This document shows, one piece after another, positions 42,718 to 51,900 of a stretch of DNA of 64,000 nt. A program made the position numbers and the translations under genes. Each line of letters opens with the position of its first letter. Positions within the stretch are counted from its first letter, which is position 1. The stretch lies in the NCBI GenBank assembly GCA_025459175.1, contig JALORC010000008.1, positions 29,988-93,987 of the forward strand, given 5' to 3'. This stretch comes from Planctomycetota bacterium (lineage in GTDB: Bacteria > Planctomycetota > UBA1135 > UBA2386). The notes below the pieces were generated by a model. It was not told the DNA's origin, did no database searches, and saw only the letters and a list, made by a program, of their open reading frames with translations.

Positions 42718-45062
42718 AGGCCGAGCGTCATGCGATTCGCCTCGGTCGCACCGATGGCGAGACTCGGGTCGAGGGCGAGGAAGACCATCTGGTGCGCGAA
42801 CGACACGCCGACCAACGCAGGCAGCATGGGCAAAGCGAACGACGACTCGGCCCGACCCGCCACCGCGAACGTCGACACCACGACCTCGGGGGCGACGCGC
42901 AACGTGCAGCCAGCACCCGCGGTCGTGAACACGTTGGCCAGCGGCAGCGTGAGCGTCGTGGCGCCGAACACGGCGGCGACCACGGCGCTGCTCGGCAAGC
43001 CCGTGGCGACGGCTCGCCACGGGCTGCCGATCCATGGGCGCGTCGCGCTCGTGGTGTTCGCGCCGCAGCCAGCGCCCGCGGTCGCCACCGTCGCCGGGCA
43101 CGAGCTGTCGAGCACGGCGATGCCGGCGCCGAGCACGCCGCTGCTGGCACCGAACGAACCCAGGGCCCGCAACCCCGGTTCGGTCCATGTGATGCTCCTC
43201 ACCGGGGCGCCGCTGATTCTCCACTGCGCCAACTGGGTCCAGGTGGCACCGTTCCAACGCCGTAGCGTCGAACGGTAGAACATCGGCAGCGACTGCAGCG
43301 ATTCGTGGCAGGCCACGAAGCCACCATCCGGCAACGGGGCCACGGCCTCGACCGATTCGGGCGCCGTGCCGATCGGGGTGGTCCAACCCAGACCGTCCCA
43401 GACGGTGAGCCACGGCGCTGTTTCCTTGCCGGCGACGATGCGGCCGTCGGTCAGTTCGGCCACTGCGCGCACCCACGGCGAGCTGCCGAGCCACTGCAGG
43501 CTCACGCCGTTCCAGCGCGCGACGCCGGCGACGCCACCGACCAGCAGATCGCCGTTCGCCGCGATCGCCAACGAACGCACCCAGTCGAAGCCGCCGGGCA
43601 CCGGGACCCAGGCCGAGCCGTTCCAGGCGCCGAGGAAGTTGCTGCCGAGGAAGGGCACGCCCGAGGCCACATACACGTCGCCGCCCGGCCGAGTCGCGAG
43701 TCGCAACGCCTCACCCGGCAAGCTGCCCATCGCCGACCACGAGCTGCCGTCCCAGCTGGCGACGTTGGTGACGGGGATGCCACCCGCGCCGGCAAATGCA
43801 CCGCCGGCGACGATGCGGCCATCGGGCAAGCGGGTCAGAGCACGGACCGGGCCCGTGATGCCGGTGCCGAGCGGCGCCCACTGGCCGCCTTGACGGATCG
43901 CGATGCGGTTCGCGGCGATGCCGCCGATGCGCGTGAAATCGCCGGCGAAGACCGTGCCACCCTGAGGCAGATCGACCGCGGCGTGGACCGGACCGTCGAT
44001 GGTGCCGGGCAGCGGTTGCCACGTGGTGCCGATCCGACGCGCCATGCGCAGTGGCATCCGGCCGCCGGCGAGCAGGTCGCCGTTCGGCAGCGACACGAAG
44101 GCGCGCAGATCACGAACGTAGTCATTGCCGATCGTCGACCAGGCGGAGCCGTTCCAACGCGCGACGCCACGCGCCGTCACACCGCCGGCCGTGGTGAACG
44201 AACCACCGACCAGCACGTCGCCGCTCGCCTCGACGTGCATCGCGTCGACGCTGACGCCGAACGCAGGCCCGACGCCCACGCCGAACGCCGTCCACGACGT
44301 TCCGTCCCACTCGGCGATGCCCCGGCTCGCACCGAGCGTGAACAGCCCACCGGCGAGCAGGTTGCCATTGGGTCGCAGCGCGAGCGTCAGCACCGAGGAG
44401 GACTGCAGCCCGCTGCCGAGTGTGATCCAGGCGGTGCCGTCCCAGCGCGCGACCTGACCGGTCATCGAGCCACCGGCGATCAGGTCGCCGTTCGCGTCCA
44501 CGATCAGCGCCTGGATGCTGCCGTTCAGCGCACCGATGGGGGTCCAGGCCGCACCGGTCCAGCGGCGCACCTGAGCGCTGGTGCCGCCGGTCACCAGGTC
44601 GCCGTTCGGCAACACGGCCAGCGCATTGAGAGGGAACTGCGAGCCCGAGCCGAACGGCTGCCAGGCCGATCCGGTCCATCGCGCGACGCGATTCACCGCG
44701 ACGCCACCGGCGCTGGTGAAACTGCCGGCGGCCACCAGCTCGCCCGTCGGCAGCACGGCGAGTGCGCGCACCTCCGCGTTCATCCCGACGCCGAATGTCG
44801 ACCAAGCGCCGGTCTGCGGATCCCAGCGGGCGATGTTCGGCGCGATCGCGTTGCCGGCGGCCTGGAAACTGCCGCCGACCACCACCTCCGCGGGCTGGGG
44901 CCCGGCCCCGTCCGGGTCCCAGCGGCACGCACAGAGCACATCCCCATCGGGGCCGCAGGGCGTCTCGCCGGGCGACCACTGCAGCGTGCATTGGCCGATC
45001 GCGAGGCTGGCGAACAGCAGGGACGTCGAGGCGAAGCGCGCGTGCCGATGGAGTTCTTGCAT
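42711..45062 (-). CDS. Large secreted beta-propeller repeat protein (second paralogue)
   Basis: A protein of 783 residues with a signal peptide (FASTSLLFASLAIGQ). After a short N-terminal region with WDPDGAGPQPAEVVVGGSF, the body has more than a dozen units like LPTGELVAAGSFTSAGGVAV then NRVARWTGSAWQPFG. They are of the same type as the protein at 17866-20442 but more diverged. The end (about 660-783) has the same Cys-containing domain (AGAGCGANTT, RPWIGSPW, AGCTLRV, AHQMVFLALD). Propeller folding and a surface location are inferred. The 3' end overlaps the convergent glycosyltransferase. Confidence 0.78.
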   Translation of the reverse strand: MQELHRHARFASTSLLFASLAIGQCTLQWSPGETPCGPDGDVLCACRWDPDGAGPQPAEVVVGGSFQAAGNAIAPNIARWDPQTGAWSTFGVGMNAEVRALAVLPTGELVAAGSFTSAGGVAVNRVARWTGSAWQPFGSGSQFPLNALAVLPNGDLVTGGTSAQVRRWTGAAWTPIGALNGSIQALIVDANGDLIAGGSMTGQVARWDGTAWITLGSGLQSSSVLTLALRPNGNLLAGGLFTLGASRGIAEWDGTSWTAFGVGVGPAFGVSVDAMHVEASGDVLVGGSFTTAGGVTARGVARWNGSAWSTIGNDYVRDLRAFVSLPNGDLLAGGRMPLRMARRIGTTWQPLPGTIDGPVHAAVDLPQGGTVFAGDFTRIGGIAANRIAIRQGGQWAPLGTGITGPVRALTRLPDGRIVAGGAFAGAGGIPVTNVASWDGSSWSAMGSLPGEALRLATRPGGDVYVASGVPFLGSNFLGAWNGSAWVPVPGGFDWVRSLAIAANGDLLVGGVAGVARWNGVSLQWLGSSPWVRAVAELTDGRIVAGKETAPWLTVWDGLGWTTPIGTAPESVEAVAPLPDGGFVACHESLQSLPMFYRSTLRRWNGATWTQLAQWRISGAPVRSITWTEPGLRALGSFGASSGVLGAGIAVLDSSCPATVATAGAGCGANTTSATRPWIGSPWRAVATGLPSSAVVAAVFGATTLTLPLANVFTTAGAGCTLRVAPEVVVSTFAVAGRAESSFALPMLPALVGVSFAHQMVFLALDPSLAIGATEANRMTLGLY

Positions 45063-45307
45063 GGGGATCGTGAGCCGTTCGAGCCCGCGTCATGAGCAAG
45101 GCCAGTGCCGTGGTCAGGCGACCCTCGGCCACGGTAGTGCCGATGCTGCCGGTGGCACGTTTCGGTGACAGTGTGTTCCCGGTTGCACGCAATCGGCGAA
45201 CGGCACTCGCCGCACCACCCGAACCACCCCCGCCCCCCATGGCCAGACGACGCGTTCTCTCTACCATGCCACCGCCGGTCCCTGCCCGACCGCTGCCCAC
45301 CGAACCC

Positions 45308-47926
45308 ATGCAGACCTCCATTTTCCCCGTCGCTTTGCTCGCGATGGCCGCCTCGGTCTCGGCCCAGGCTCGCCTCGACGACCAACTGCTGTTCCCGACC
45401 TGCCTGATCCCGCCGGCGCGCATCGGCGACCTCGACTGCCCGCGCAACCCGTTCGTGTCCGCGGCTCGATTCGCGGAGGTGTCGCCGCGTGATCAACAGA
45501 GTCTCGTCGCACTCGCCAACCAGCTCCGCGTCGACACGTCGATGCCGCACAGCTGTTGGCTCGGGCCGGTGCCGAACGCGACGATGGCGCTGTGGAACGC
45601 GGTGATGTCGCCGGCCGCGTTCAACCCGGTGACGCGCTGGTCACAGACCGCGAGCCAGGCCGGTGGCCTCGGCAACGGCGATCGCACGATCATCACCTAC
45701 AGCTTCGTGCCGGACGGCACGATCATCCCCGCCGCCAACGGTTCGCCGGCGGGCCCGAGCGTGCTGTTCGCGACCTTCAACGCGGTGTTCCCGAGCCAGG
45801 CCACCTGGCAGGCCCGCATCGGCGACGCGATGAACCGCTGGGGCCAGCTCGCCGGCCTCACCTACGTGTTCGAACCGAACGACGACGGCTCGCAGCTGGC
45901 CGGCGCCGGCGGCCAGCTCGGCGTGCGCGGCGACGTGCGCATCTCGGCCAAGGTCATCGACGGCGGCAGCGGCATCCTCGCCTACAACTACTTCCCCAAC
46001 AACGGCGACATGGTGCTCGACAGCGGCGACGCCGCGTTCTACGCCAACGCCGGCAGCAACTACCTGCGGCTGTTCAACGTGCTGGCGCACGAACACGGGC
46101 ACGGACTCGGCATCGCGCACGTCTGCCCGACCAACAACACCAAGCTGATGGAGCCGTTCATCAACTTGAACTTCAACGGGCCGCAGTACGACGACATCCT
46201 GACCGCGCAGCGCCTCTACGGCGACTTCAACGAGAACAACGACACCCCGGCGCTGGCGACCGATCTCGGCGCGCTGGCGAACGGCACCGACACGACGACG
46301 CTGCAGAGCCTCGACGGCATCGCCGACGTCGACTTCTTCCGCTTCACGATCGGCGCGACGAGGACGGTAGGCGTCAACATCCGCCCGAACGGCGCGCCTT
46401 ATCTCGAGGGCGACCAGAACGGCGACGGCTCGTGTCAACCCGGCGTGAACTTCGATCCCAGACTGCTGCGCAATCTCGGCGTCAGCATCCTCGCCGCCAA
46501 CGGCACCGTGCTCGCGATCTCGAACAGCGCGCCCGCCGGGAGCGTCGAGGCGCTGCCCGCGCAGCTGCTGACGGCCGGCACCTACTTCGTCCGCGTGTTC
46601 GGCGACGCGGTCGACCAGGTGCAGCTCTACAACCTCGAGGTCGTCGTGGCCGACGCGCCGCCGTTCACGGTGTCGATCGTCGGCGGCCCGCCGTTCACGG
46701 TGCCGGCCGATGCACCGGCGGTCCTGGGCATCGCGGTCGCGCCCGGCGCGCTCAACCCCGACCCGGCCAGCGGCGCGCTGTTCGCGTCCGTCAACGGCGG
46801 TCCGTTCGTGCAGTCGTCGCTGCAGCATCTCGGCGGCCAGAACTACCGCGGCCTGCTGCCGGCACGGCCGTGCTTCGACGCGATCCGCTGGTACGTGCGC
46901 TTCACGCCGATCGGTGGTGGCACGCCGGTGTTCGCGCCGTTCGCCGCGCCGGCCAGCACGTTCGAGACCGACGTGCTGAACCTGCCGCTGGTCACGGTGT
47001 TCGCCGACAACTTCCAGACCAACCTCGGCTGGACCGTGGTCAACGATGCGGCCCTGACCGACGGCGCGTGGGATCGTGGGGTGCCGGTCGGCGGCGGCGA
47101 TCGCGGCGACCCGGTTTCCGACGGTGACGGCTCGGGCGCCTGCTACCTGACCGACAACGTCGACGGCAACAGCGACGTCGACGGCGGCGCCACGCGCCTG
47201 CTGTCGCCGATCATCAACCTCGCCGGCATGGCCGACGCGTTCATCACCTATCAGTATTGGTACACCAACAACTCCGGCACCGCGCCGAACCAGGACACCT
47301 GGCTGGTCGAGATCTCGAACAACGGCGGCGCGTCCTGGACCACCGTGCAGAGCACGACGGCGAGCACCACCGTGTGGACCCAGGTGCGCTTCCGGGTCAC
47401 CGACTTCGTGGCCCCGACCAACCTGATTCGGATGCGCTTCACGGCGCAGGATCTCGGCACCGGCTCGGTCGTCGAGGCCGGCGTCGACGGGTTCGCGGTC
47501 GAGACCTGCGCACCGTCGGCGACCGTCGTGCTGCCGGCGGCGTGTGGTGGGCCGTTCGCGCTCGGCACGATCGCGACCAGTGCGGCGCCGATCGCCGGCA
47601 CGTCGATCACGATCCAGTGCAATGCCGCGGCGACCTCGGCGGGCCCGGTGTTCCAGGGCTTCGTGCTCGGCCTCGGCCAGCTCGCTTCGCCGCTGCCGGG
47701 CTGCAGCTGCGTCCTGCAGCCGACGCTCGACCTGGTCGATCTGCAGATCGGCAGCTGGACGGTGCCGGGTCTGCAGTCCTGGTCGCTGCCGCTCGCGCTG
47801 CCGCCCAGCGCGGCCGGGCTCGTCGTGTATGCGCAGGGCATCGTCGCCAGCGCGACCGGCGGCTCGTGCAACGTGGCCGGGCTCGGCGTCAACCTGACCG
47901 ACGCGCTGCGCATCACGGTGCAGTGA
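45308..47926 (+). CDS. Secreted matrixin-type zinc metalloprotease
   Basis: A protein of 872 residues. Signal peptide MQTSIFPVALLAMAASVSAQ. The catalytic zinc motif HEHGHGLGIAH (HExGHxxGxxH) starts at residue 261, preceded by a matrixin-like segment (NYFPNNGDMVLDSGDAAFY). A pre-peptidase C-terminal-type domain (ADVDFFRFTIGATRTVGVNI onward), repeat-like beta domains (about 440-720, including DGAWDRGVPVGGGDRG, jelly-roll-like) and the shared Cys-containing C-terminal domain (about 740-872) follow. It should cleave proteins outside the cell or at the surface. The ATG at 45308 was chosen for the signal peptide; the frame is open upstream. Confidence 0.85.
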   Translation: MQTSIFPVALLAMAASVSAQARLDDQLLFPTCLIPPARIGDLDCPRNPFVSAARFAEVSPRDQQSLVALANQLRVDTSMPHSCWLGPVPNATMALWNAVMSPAAFNPVTRWSQTASQAGGLGNGDRTIITYSFVPDGTIIPAANGSPAGPSVLFATFNAVFPSQATWQARIGDAMNRWGQLAGLTYVFEPNDDGSQLAGAGGQLGVRGDVRISAKVIDGGSGILAYNYFPNNGDMVLDSGDAAFYANAGSNYLRLFNVLAHEHGHGLGIAHVCPTNNTKLMEPFINLNFNGPQYDDILTAQRLYGDFNENNDTPALATDLGALANGTDTTTLQSLDGIADVDFFRFTIGATRTVGVNIRPNGAPYLEGDQNGDGSCQPGVNFDPRLLRNLGVSILAANGTVLAISNSAPAGSVEALPAQLLTAGTYFVRVFGDAVDQVQLYNLEVVVADAPPFTVSIVGGPPFTVPADAPAVLGIAVAPGALNPDPASGALFASVNGGPFVQSSLQHLGGQNYRGLLPARPCFDAIRWYVRFTPIGGGTPVFAPFAAPASTFETDVLNLPLVTVFADNFQTNLGWTVVNDAALTDGAWDRGVPVGGGDRGDPVSDGDGSGACYLTDNVDGNSDVDGGATRLLSPIINLAGMADAFITYQYWYTNNSGTAPNQDTWLVEISNNGGASWTTVQSTTASTTVWTQVRFRVTDFVAPTNLIRMRFTAQDLGTGSVVEAGVDGFAVETCAPSATVVLPAACGGPFALGTIATSAAPIAGTSITIQCNAAATSAGPVFQGFVLGLGQLASPLPGCSCVLQPTLDLVDLQIGSWTVPGLQSWSLPLALPPSAAGLVVYAQGIVASATGGSCNVAGLGVNLTDALRITVQ

Positions 47927-48071
47927 CGGCGGCGCCGCGGCTGCGGGCCGTTCGAGCTGAGCTCCGACCCATTCCATGTCGGCCCTGTCTTCGCGCCGCG
48001 ACCAGGAACTTCCGTCGATCCAGTCGCGGCGCGTTACCTGGGCCTGACCGCCGCATATGCACCTGCTTGCC

Positions 48072-49796
48072 ATGAACCCCGCGCTCTCGATCCCGCCACC
48101 GTCTCGTTGGCTGGCCCGGCGGGCTGGTCCTGCGCCCCTCGCCCGCCGGCTGCCGCTGATCGCGGGCCTGGTCACGACAATCCTCGGCGGCGCTGCGCCC
48201 GCCCAGACCGAGCGCGACCTGCGCGACCTGCTGCGACTGCACTTCGGCGACCGCCACGCCGGCGTCGTGCTCGTCGAACGCGGCGGCAAGCAGCTGGTGC
48301 TCGAAGCCCACGGCCTGCTGCGTCCACGCGGTGCCAAGGTCACCGGCAAGACCCTGTTCGACCTCGGCACCGCCAGCGAGGCATTCACCGCGGTCGCCGT
48401 GCTGCGCGCGGTCCAGGCCGGCAAGCTCGGCCTCGACGACCCGATCCAGAACCACCTGAAGTACGTGCCGGTGCCCTGGCGCGAGCTCACCGTGCGCAAC
48501 CTGCTCGACCGCACGGCGGGGCTGGCGCCGGCGATCGAGTGGAGTCCGGATCGGCGCGGCGACAGCGGGTCGTTCGTGGCGGCGGTGCTCGCCGAACCGA
48601 GCACCGGTCGACCGGGCCGCCAGGCGCGCCCCAGCGCCCTCGACTACGGGGTGCTCGCAGCGATGCTGGAGAACGTGGGCCAGCCGCTCGCGACGAGCCT
48701 GCACGAGCTCTTCGCGACGATCGGGCTCCCGGACACCGCGTTGCACGACGACGACGGGCTCGATCCGAAGCGGGCGCTGCAGCGCTTCCAGCCGGGGCGC
48801 GACCCGGCGCCGGTCGGTGACGCGACGACGGGCAAGTACGACTGGGAGGCCATCGGGCGCGGCGGCATCGTGACGACGGTGCCGGACCTGGCGAAGTTCT
48901 ATCGCGCCCTGCACGGCACCGCGGTGCTCGACGCGGCGACCGGCAGCGTGCTGTGGGGGCGCGGCTGGGGCCAGATCGGCCGTTTCGAACTGACGCGGAA
49001 CGACGACAAGCTGCAGCGCGTGCTGCTCGCGGGCACCGCGCACGGCTTCGAGGCGCTGCTGCTGCACCTCGTCGAGACCGATCATCTGATCGTGGCGCTG
49101 GCCGGTGCCGGCACCGATCTCGCGCAGCTCGGGGATCGCATCGAACGGCTGCTGCGCGACGGCAAGCCCGAGGCGGCGGCGGCCGGACAGCACCGGGTCG
49201 GCCGCTTCCGCGTGAAGGCCGACGAGGAGTTCGATCTGGCGGTCGAGGGTGGCCAGCTGGTGCTGCGTGCGCTGGGGCAGGAGAGCTGCGCGCGGCTCGT
49301 GCACGGCATCCCGCGCATGCCCGAGTGGCCGAAGTTCTACGAGGAGTGCAACGCCCGGCTCGACGTGTTGGTGCGACCGCTGCTGCTGCAGGACCACGCA
49401 TCGTCGTCGCGCAGCTTCCACAAGGACGCGCCGGCCGACGCGGCCAGTTCGGCGCAACAGCTGATCGCCGACCTGGTGGCCGCCCACGGTCGCTGCGGCG
49501 AGGTCCGCACCATCGGTACGTCGGCGGCGGTGGGACAGGTCAGCTACTTGCGGGTGACGTTCGGCACCACGCCGGTGACGTTGGTCGTCGAGTGGCACGG
49601 CGAGGAGCTGAAACGGGTGGCGCGGCACCCGACCGACTGGCCGTTCGCGGTCGTGCTGACGGCGGCCGGCGTCGATCAGTACACGGCGATGTCGCTCGAC
49701 GGCAAGGCCAAGCTCAAGGTGGTCGTCGCCGCCGGCGGCAAACGGCTCGAAGTGGCCAGCGACAAGGACTCGGTGCGCGCGCAGCGAGTGCGTTGA
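48072..49796 (+). CDS. Secreted class C beta-lactamase-family protein with altered active site
   Basis: A protein of 574 residues from the ATG at 48072 (an alternative ATG is at 48057) with a signal peptide ending GGAAPAQ. The fold markers of serine beta-lactamase/DD-peptidase proteins are visible: a GVVLVERGGK strand, TLFDLGTASEAFTAVAVLRA, GKLGLDDPIQNHL, and LTVRNLLDRTAGLAP. The nucleophile motif SxxK, normally S-x-x-K-x-F-T-A, reads TASEAFTA here, so both the Ser and the Lys at the family position appear replaced. The YxN motif reads DYG. It is therefore probably not a hydrolase. The last 200 or so residues are an unrecognised domain. It could bind cell-wall peptides. Confidence 0.65.
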   Translation: MNPALSIPPPSRWLARRAGPAPLARRLPLIAGLVTTILGGAAPAQTERDLRDLLRLHFGDRHAGVVLVERGGKQLVLEAHGLLRPRGAKVTGKTLFDLGTASEAFTAVAVLRAVQAGKLGLDDPIQNHLKYVPVPWRELTVRNLLDRTAGLAPAIEWSPDRRGDSGSFVAAVLAEPSTGRPGRQARPSALDYGVLAAMLENVGQPLATSLHELFATIGLPDTALHDDDGLDPKRALQRFQPGRDPAPVGDATTGKYDWEAIGRGGIVTTVPDLAKFYRALHGTAVLDAATGSVLWGRGWGQIGRFELTRNDDKLQRVLLAGTAHGFEALLLHLVETDHLIVALAGAGTDLAQLGDRIERLLRDGKPEAAAAGQHRVGRFRVKADEEFDLAVEGGQLVLRALGQESCARLVHGIPRMPEWPKFYEECNARLDVLVRPLLLQDHASSSRSFHKDAPADAASSAQQLIADLVAAHGRCGEVRTIGTSAAVGQVSYLRVTFGTTPVTLVVEWHGEELKRVARHPTDWPFAVVLTAAGVDQYTAMSLDGKAKLKVVVAAGGKRLEVASDKDSVRAQRVR

Positions 49797-49890
49797 GCGT
49801 CGAGACCGGCGACGCCGACCACGCGCAGCTCGCCGCCGGCCGGGTCGGCGTCTACGCTGCAGGCCCCACTCGTCCCTCCGGAGCCCCCGC

Positions 49891-51234
49891 GTGCCCGCCA
49901 TCGAAACGCCGTACTGGAACCCCAAGATCGAGACCCTGCCCAAGGACCGGCTGCGCGCCCTGCAGCTGGTGAAGCTGCAGCGACTCGTCGAACGCGCCTG
50001 GCACACCTCGCCGTTCCATCGCCGCCTCTACGACCAGGCCAAGGTCCGGCCCGAGCACATCAAGACCCTCGACGACATCCGCCGCCTGCCGTTCATGACG
50101 CGCGAGGACTGGATGGCGAATCAGGCCGAGAAGCCCTTGTTCGGCGATCTGATCACGCGGCCGCCGCAGGACGCGATCCGCTACCACCTGACCTCGGGCA
50201 CCTCGGGGCGGCAACCGCTGCGTGTGCTCGACAGCCGGAAGGACTGGTCGTGGATCGCCGACATGTGGTGCTACGGCTTCTGGGGCTTCGGCATCCGGCC
50301 CACGGACACGGTGTTCTTCGCGTTCTCGTACGGCTCGTTCATCGGTTTCTGGGGCGCGCACTACTGCTGCGAGAAGATGGGCTGCCTCACGCTCGCGTCC
50401 GGCAACATGACGACCGAGCAGCGCGTGAAGCAGATCGTCGAGATGGGCGCCACCGTGGTCTGCGCGACGCCGACCTACGCGCTGCGCATGGGCCAGACCG
50501 CCGAGAAGATGGGCATCGACCTCCGCAAGGAGGGCAAGGTGCGCCGCGTCGTGGTCAGCGGCGAGCCGGCGGGCTCGATCCCCGCGGTCAAGAAGATGAT
50601 CGAGGACATGTGGGGCGGCAAGTGCGGCGACACCGCCGGCATGACCGAGATCGGCACCATCATGATCTTCGAGTGCGACCACCAGCCCGGCGGCCCCCAC
50701 ATCCTCGAGGACCACTTCATCGAGGAGGTGCTCGATCCCGACTCCGGCGCACCGATGCCGTACGGCGAACGCGGCGAGCGCGTGGTGACCTCGTTCGGCC
50801 GCGGCTTCATCCCGCTGATCCGCTACCGCACCAAGGACCTGGTCTGCAAGGTGCCCCACACCCGCTGCAGCTGCGGCCGCACCGGCGACATCTACGAGGG
50901 CGGCATCCTCGGGCGCGTCGACGACATGAAGCTGATCCGCGGCACCAACGTGTATCCGCGCGCGGTCGAGGCCGTGGTGCGCGAGCACAAGGAGGTCGAG
51001 GAGTTCCAGATCGTCATCACGCGCCTCGACTCGGTGCAGGACGAGATCACGGTCAAGGTCGAACTGAAGCCCGACCAGCAGGACCAGTGGCCGCGGGTGC
51101 AGGCGCAGCTCGGCAAGGACCTCGCCGACGCGCACGAAGGCCTGCGCTTCAACGTCGAGCCGTGCAAGCCCGGCGAACTGCCGCGCTTCGAGCTGAAGGC
51201 CAAGCGCCTGCAGGACCTGCGACCCCAGTACTGA
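49891..51234 (+). CDS. Phenylacetate-CoA ligase-like adenylate-forming enzyme
   Basis: A protein of 447 residues from a GTG start. The ATP-binding loop YHLTSGTSGRQPLRV, the substrate/AMP segment GDTAGMTEIG, the hinge YRTKDLV and GGILGRVDDMKLIRGTNVYP with the C-terminal RFELKAKR lysine region all match PaaK-type ligases. It activates a carboxylic acid, probably aromatic, to its CoA ester. The SCGR cysteines near residue 330 match the Cys-bearing loop seen in this family. A small unknown gene follows after 14 bases. It might supply substrate to the acyl-CoA genes at 15-18 kb, but they are 32 kb apart. Confidence 0.88.
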   Translation: MPAIETPYWNPKIETLPKDRLRALQLVKLQRLVERAWHTSPFHRRLYDQAKVRPEHIKTLDDIRRLPFMTREDWMANQAEKPLFGDLITRPPQDAIRYHLTSGTSGRQPLRVLDSRKDWSWIADMWCYGFWGFGIRPTDTVFFAFSYGSFIGFWGAHYCCEKMGCLTLASGNMTTEQRVKQIVEMGATVVCATPTYALRMGQTAEKMGIDLRKEGKVRRVVVSGEPAGSIPAVKKMIEDMWGGKCGDTAGMTEIGTIMIFECDHQPGGPHILEDHFIEEVLDPDSGAPMPYGERGERVVTSFGRGFIPLIRYRTKDLVCKVPHTRCSCGRTGDIYEGGILGRVDDMKLIRGTNVYPRAVEAVVREHKEVEEFQIVITRLDSVQDEITVKVELKPDQQDQWPRVQAQLGKDLADAHEGLRFNVEPCKPGELPRFELKAKRLQDLRPQY

Positions 51235-51248
51235 ACCGAGCCCCCGCC

Positions 51249-51452
51249 ATGAACAACCAGACCGATCTGCTGGGCAACGCACTGTCGAAGGACGACCACG
51301 AACTGCTCGACCTCTACGGCCGGCTGAAGGCGCTGAGCGCCCGCACCGACCTGCCGCCGGTCGCCACCGCCAACGTCAAGCAGGCGATGGTGCTGCTGTG
51401 GAACGCGTGCAACGACCTCGCCCTGATCGCCGAGGAACCGGGCTGCGACTGA
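51249..51452 (+). CDS. Small hypothetical protein
   Basis: A protein of 67 residues starting MNNQTDLLGNALSKDDHELL. It is highly charged and helical, with no known family. It lies 14 bases after the ligase gene and 1 base before the next gene, so it belongs to the same transcription unit. The tight spacing on both sides and normal codon use are the support for it being real. Confidence 0.55.
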   Translation: MNNQTDLLGNALSKDDHELLDLYGRLKALSARTDLPPVATANVKQAMVLLWNACNDLALIAEEPGCD

Positions 51453-51453
51453 C

Positions 51454-51891
51454 TTGGACGACGGCGCGGACGCTTCGCGGCGGCGCTTCGTGCGCACCGA
51501 GCTGATCACGCTGGCGCTCGCCGCGCCGGCGATGTTCGGCATCACCGTGTGGTTCGGGGGCCTGCGCGACTCGGTGCAGCTGCTGCTGCACGCGCCGCTG
51601 CAGATCCTCGGCGGCCATGCCGCGATGCTGCTGGCGGTGCTGCTCGCCGCCGGCCCGCTCGGCCGCGGCTTCGACCGCAACCCGGCGCTGCTCGGCATCT
51701 GGAACGTCGCGCTGTTCGCGTTCGGCGCGGTGACGGCCTGCGCGATCAACTGGCTCGTGCTCGGCATGGGCGACGCCGGCTCGTGGTTCCGCAAGCCCCT
51801 GCTGCTGCTGCTGACGTTCGGGCTGCTGCCGGCGATCGTGATCGGTCACCTCGCGGTGCTGATCCACATGCTGCAGCAGCGGCGCAGCTGA
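51454..51891 (+). CDS. Small polytopic membrane protein
   Basis: A protein of 145 residues from a TTG start directly after the preceding stop. It has about four membrane helices (LITLALAAPAMFGITVWF, AAMLLAVLLAAGPLG, IWNVALFAFGAVTACAINWL and LLLLLTFGLLPAIVIGHLAV) and ends HMLQQRRS. The family is not recognised. It ends the ligase operon. Its last 30 codons recur at 55129-55216, on the far side of two inserted genes. Confidence 0.6.
   Translation: MDDGADASRRRFVRTELITLALAAPAMFGITVWFGGLRDSVQLLLHAPLQILGGHAAMLLAVLLAAGPLGRGFDRNPALLGIWNVALFAFGAVTACAINWLVLGMGDAGSWFRKPLLLLLTFGLLPAIVIGHLAVLIHMLQQRRS
51801..51891. repeat. Resident copy of a membrane-protein 3' end (left repeat of the TolB/OYE cassette)
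   Basis: The last 91 bases of the gene at 51454-51891 match 55129-55216, at about 85% identity. Identical blocks include TGACGTTCGGGCTGCTGCCG and CTCGCGGTGCTGATCCACAT. This copy is part of the intact gene. Confidence 0.88.
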
Positions 51892-51900
51892 CGACCGACC

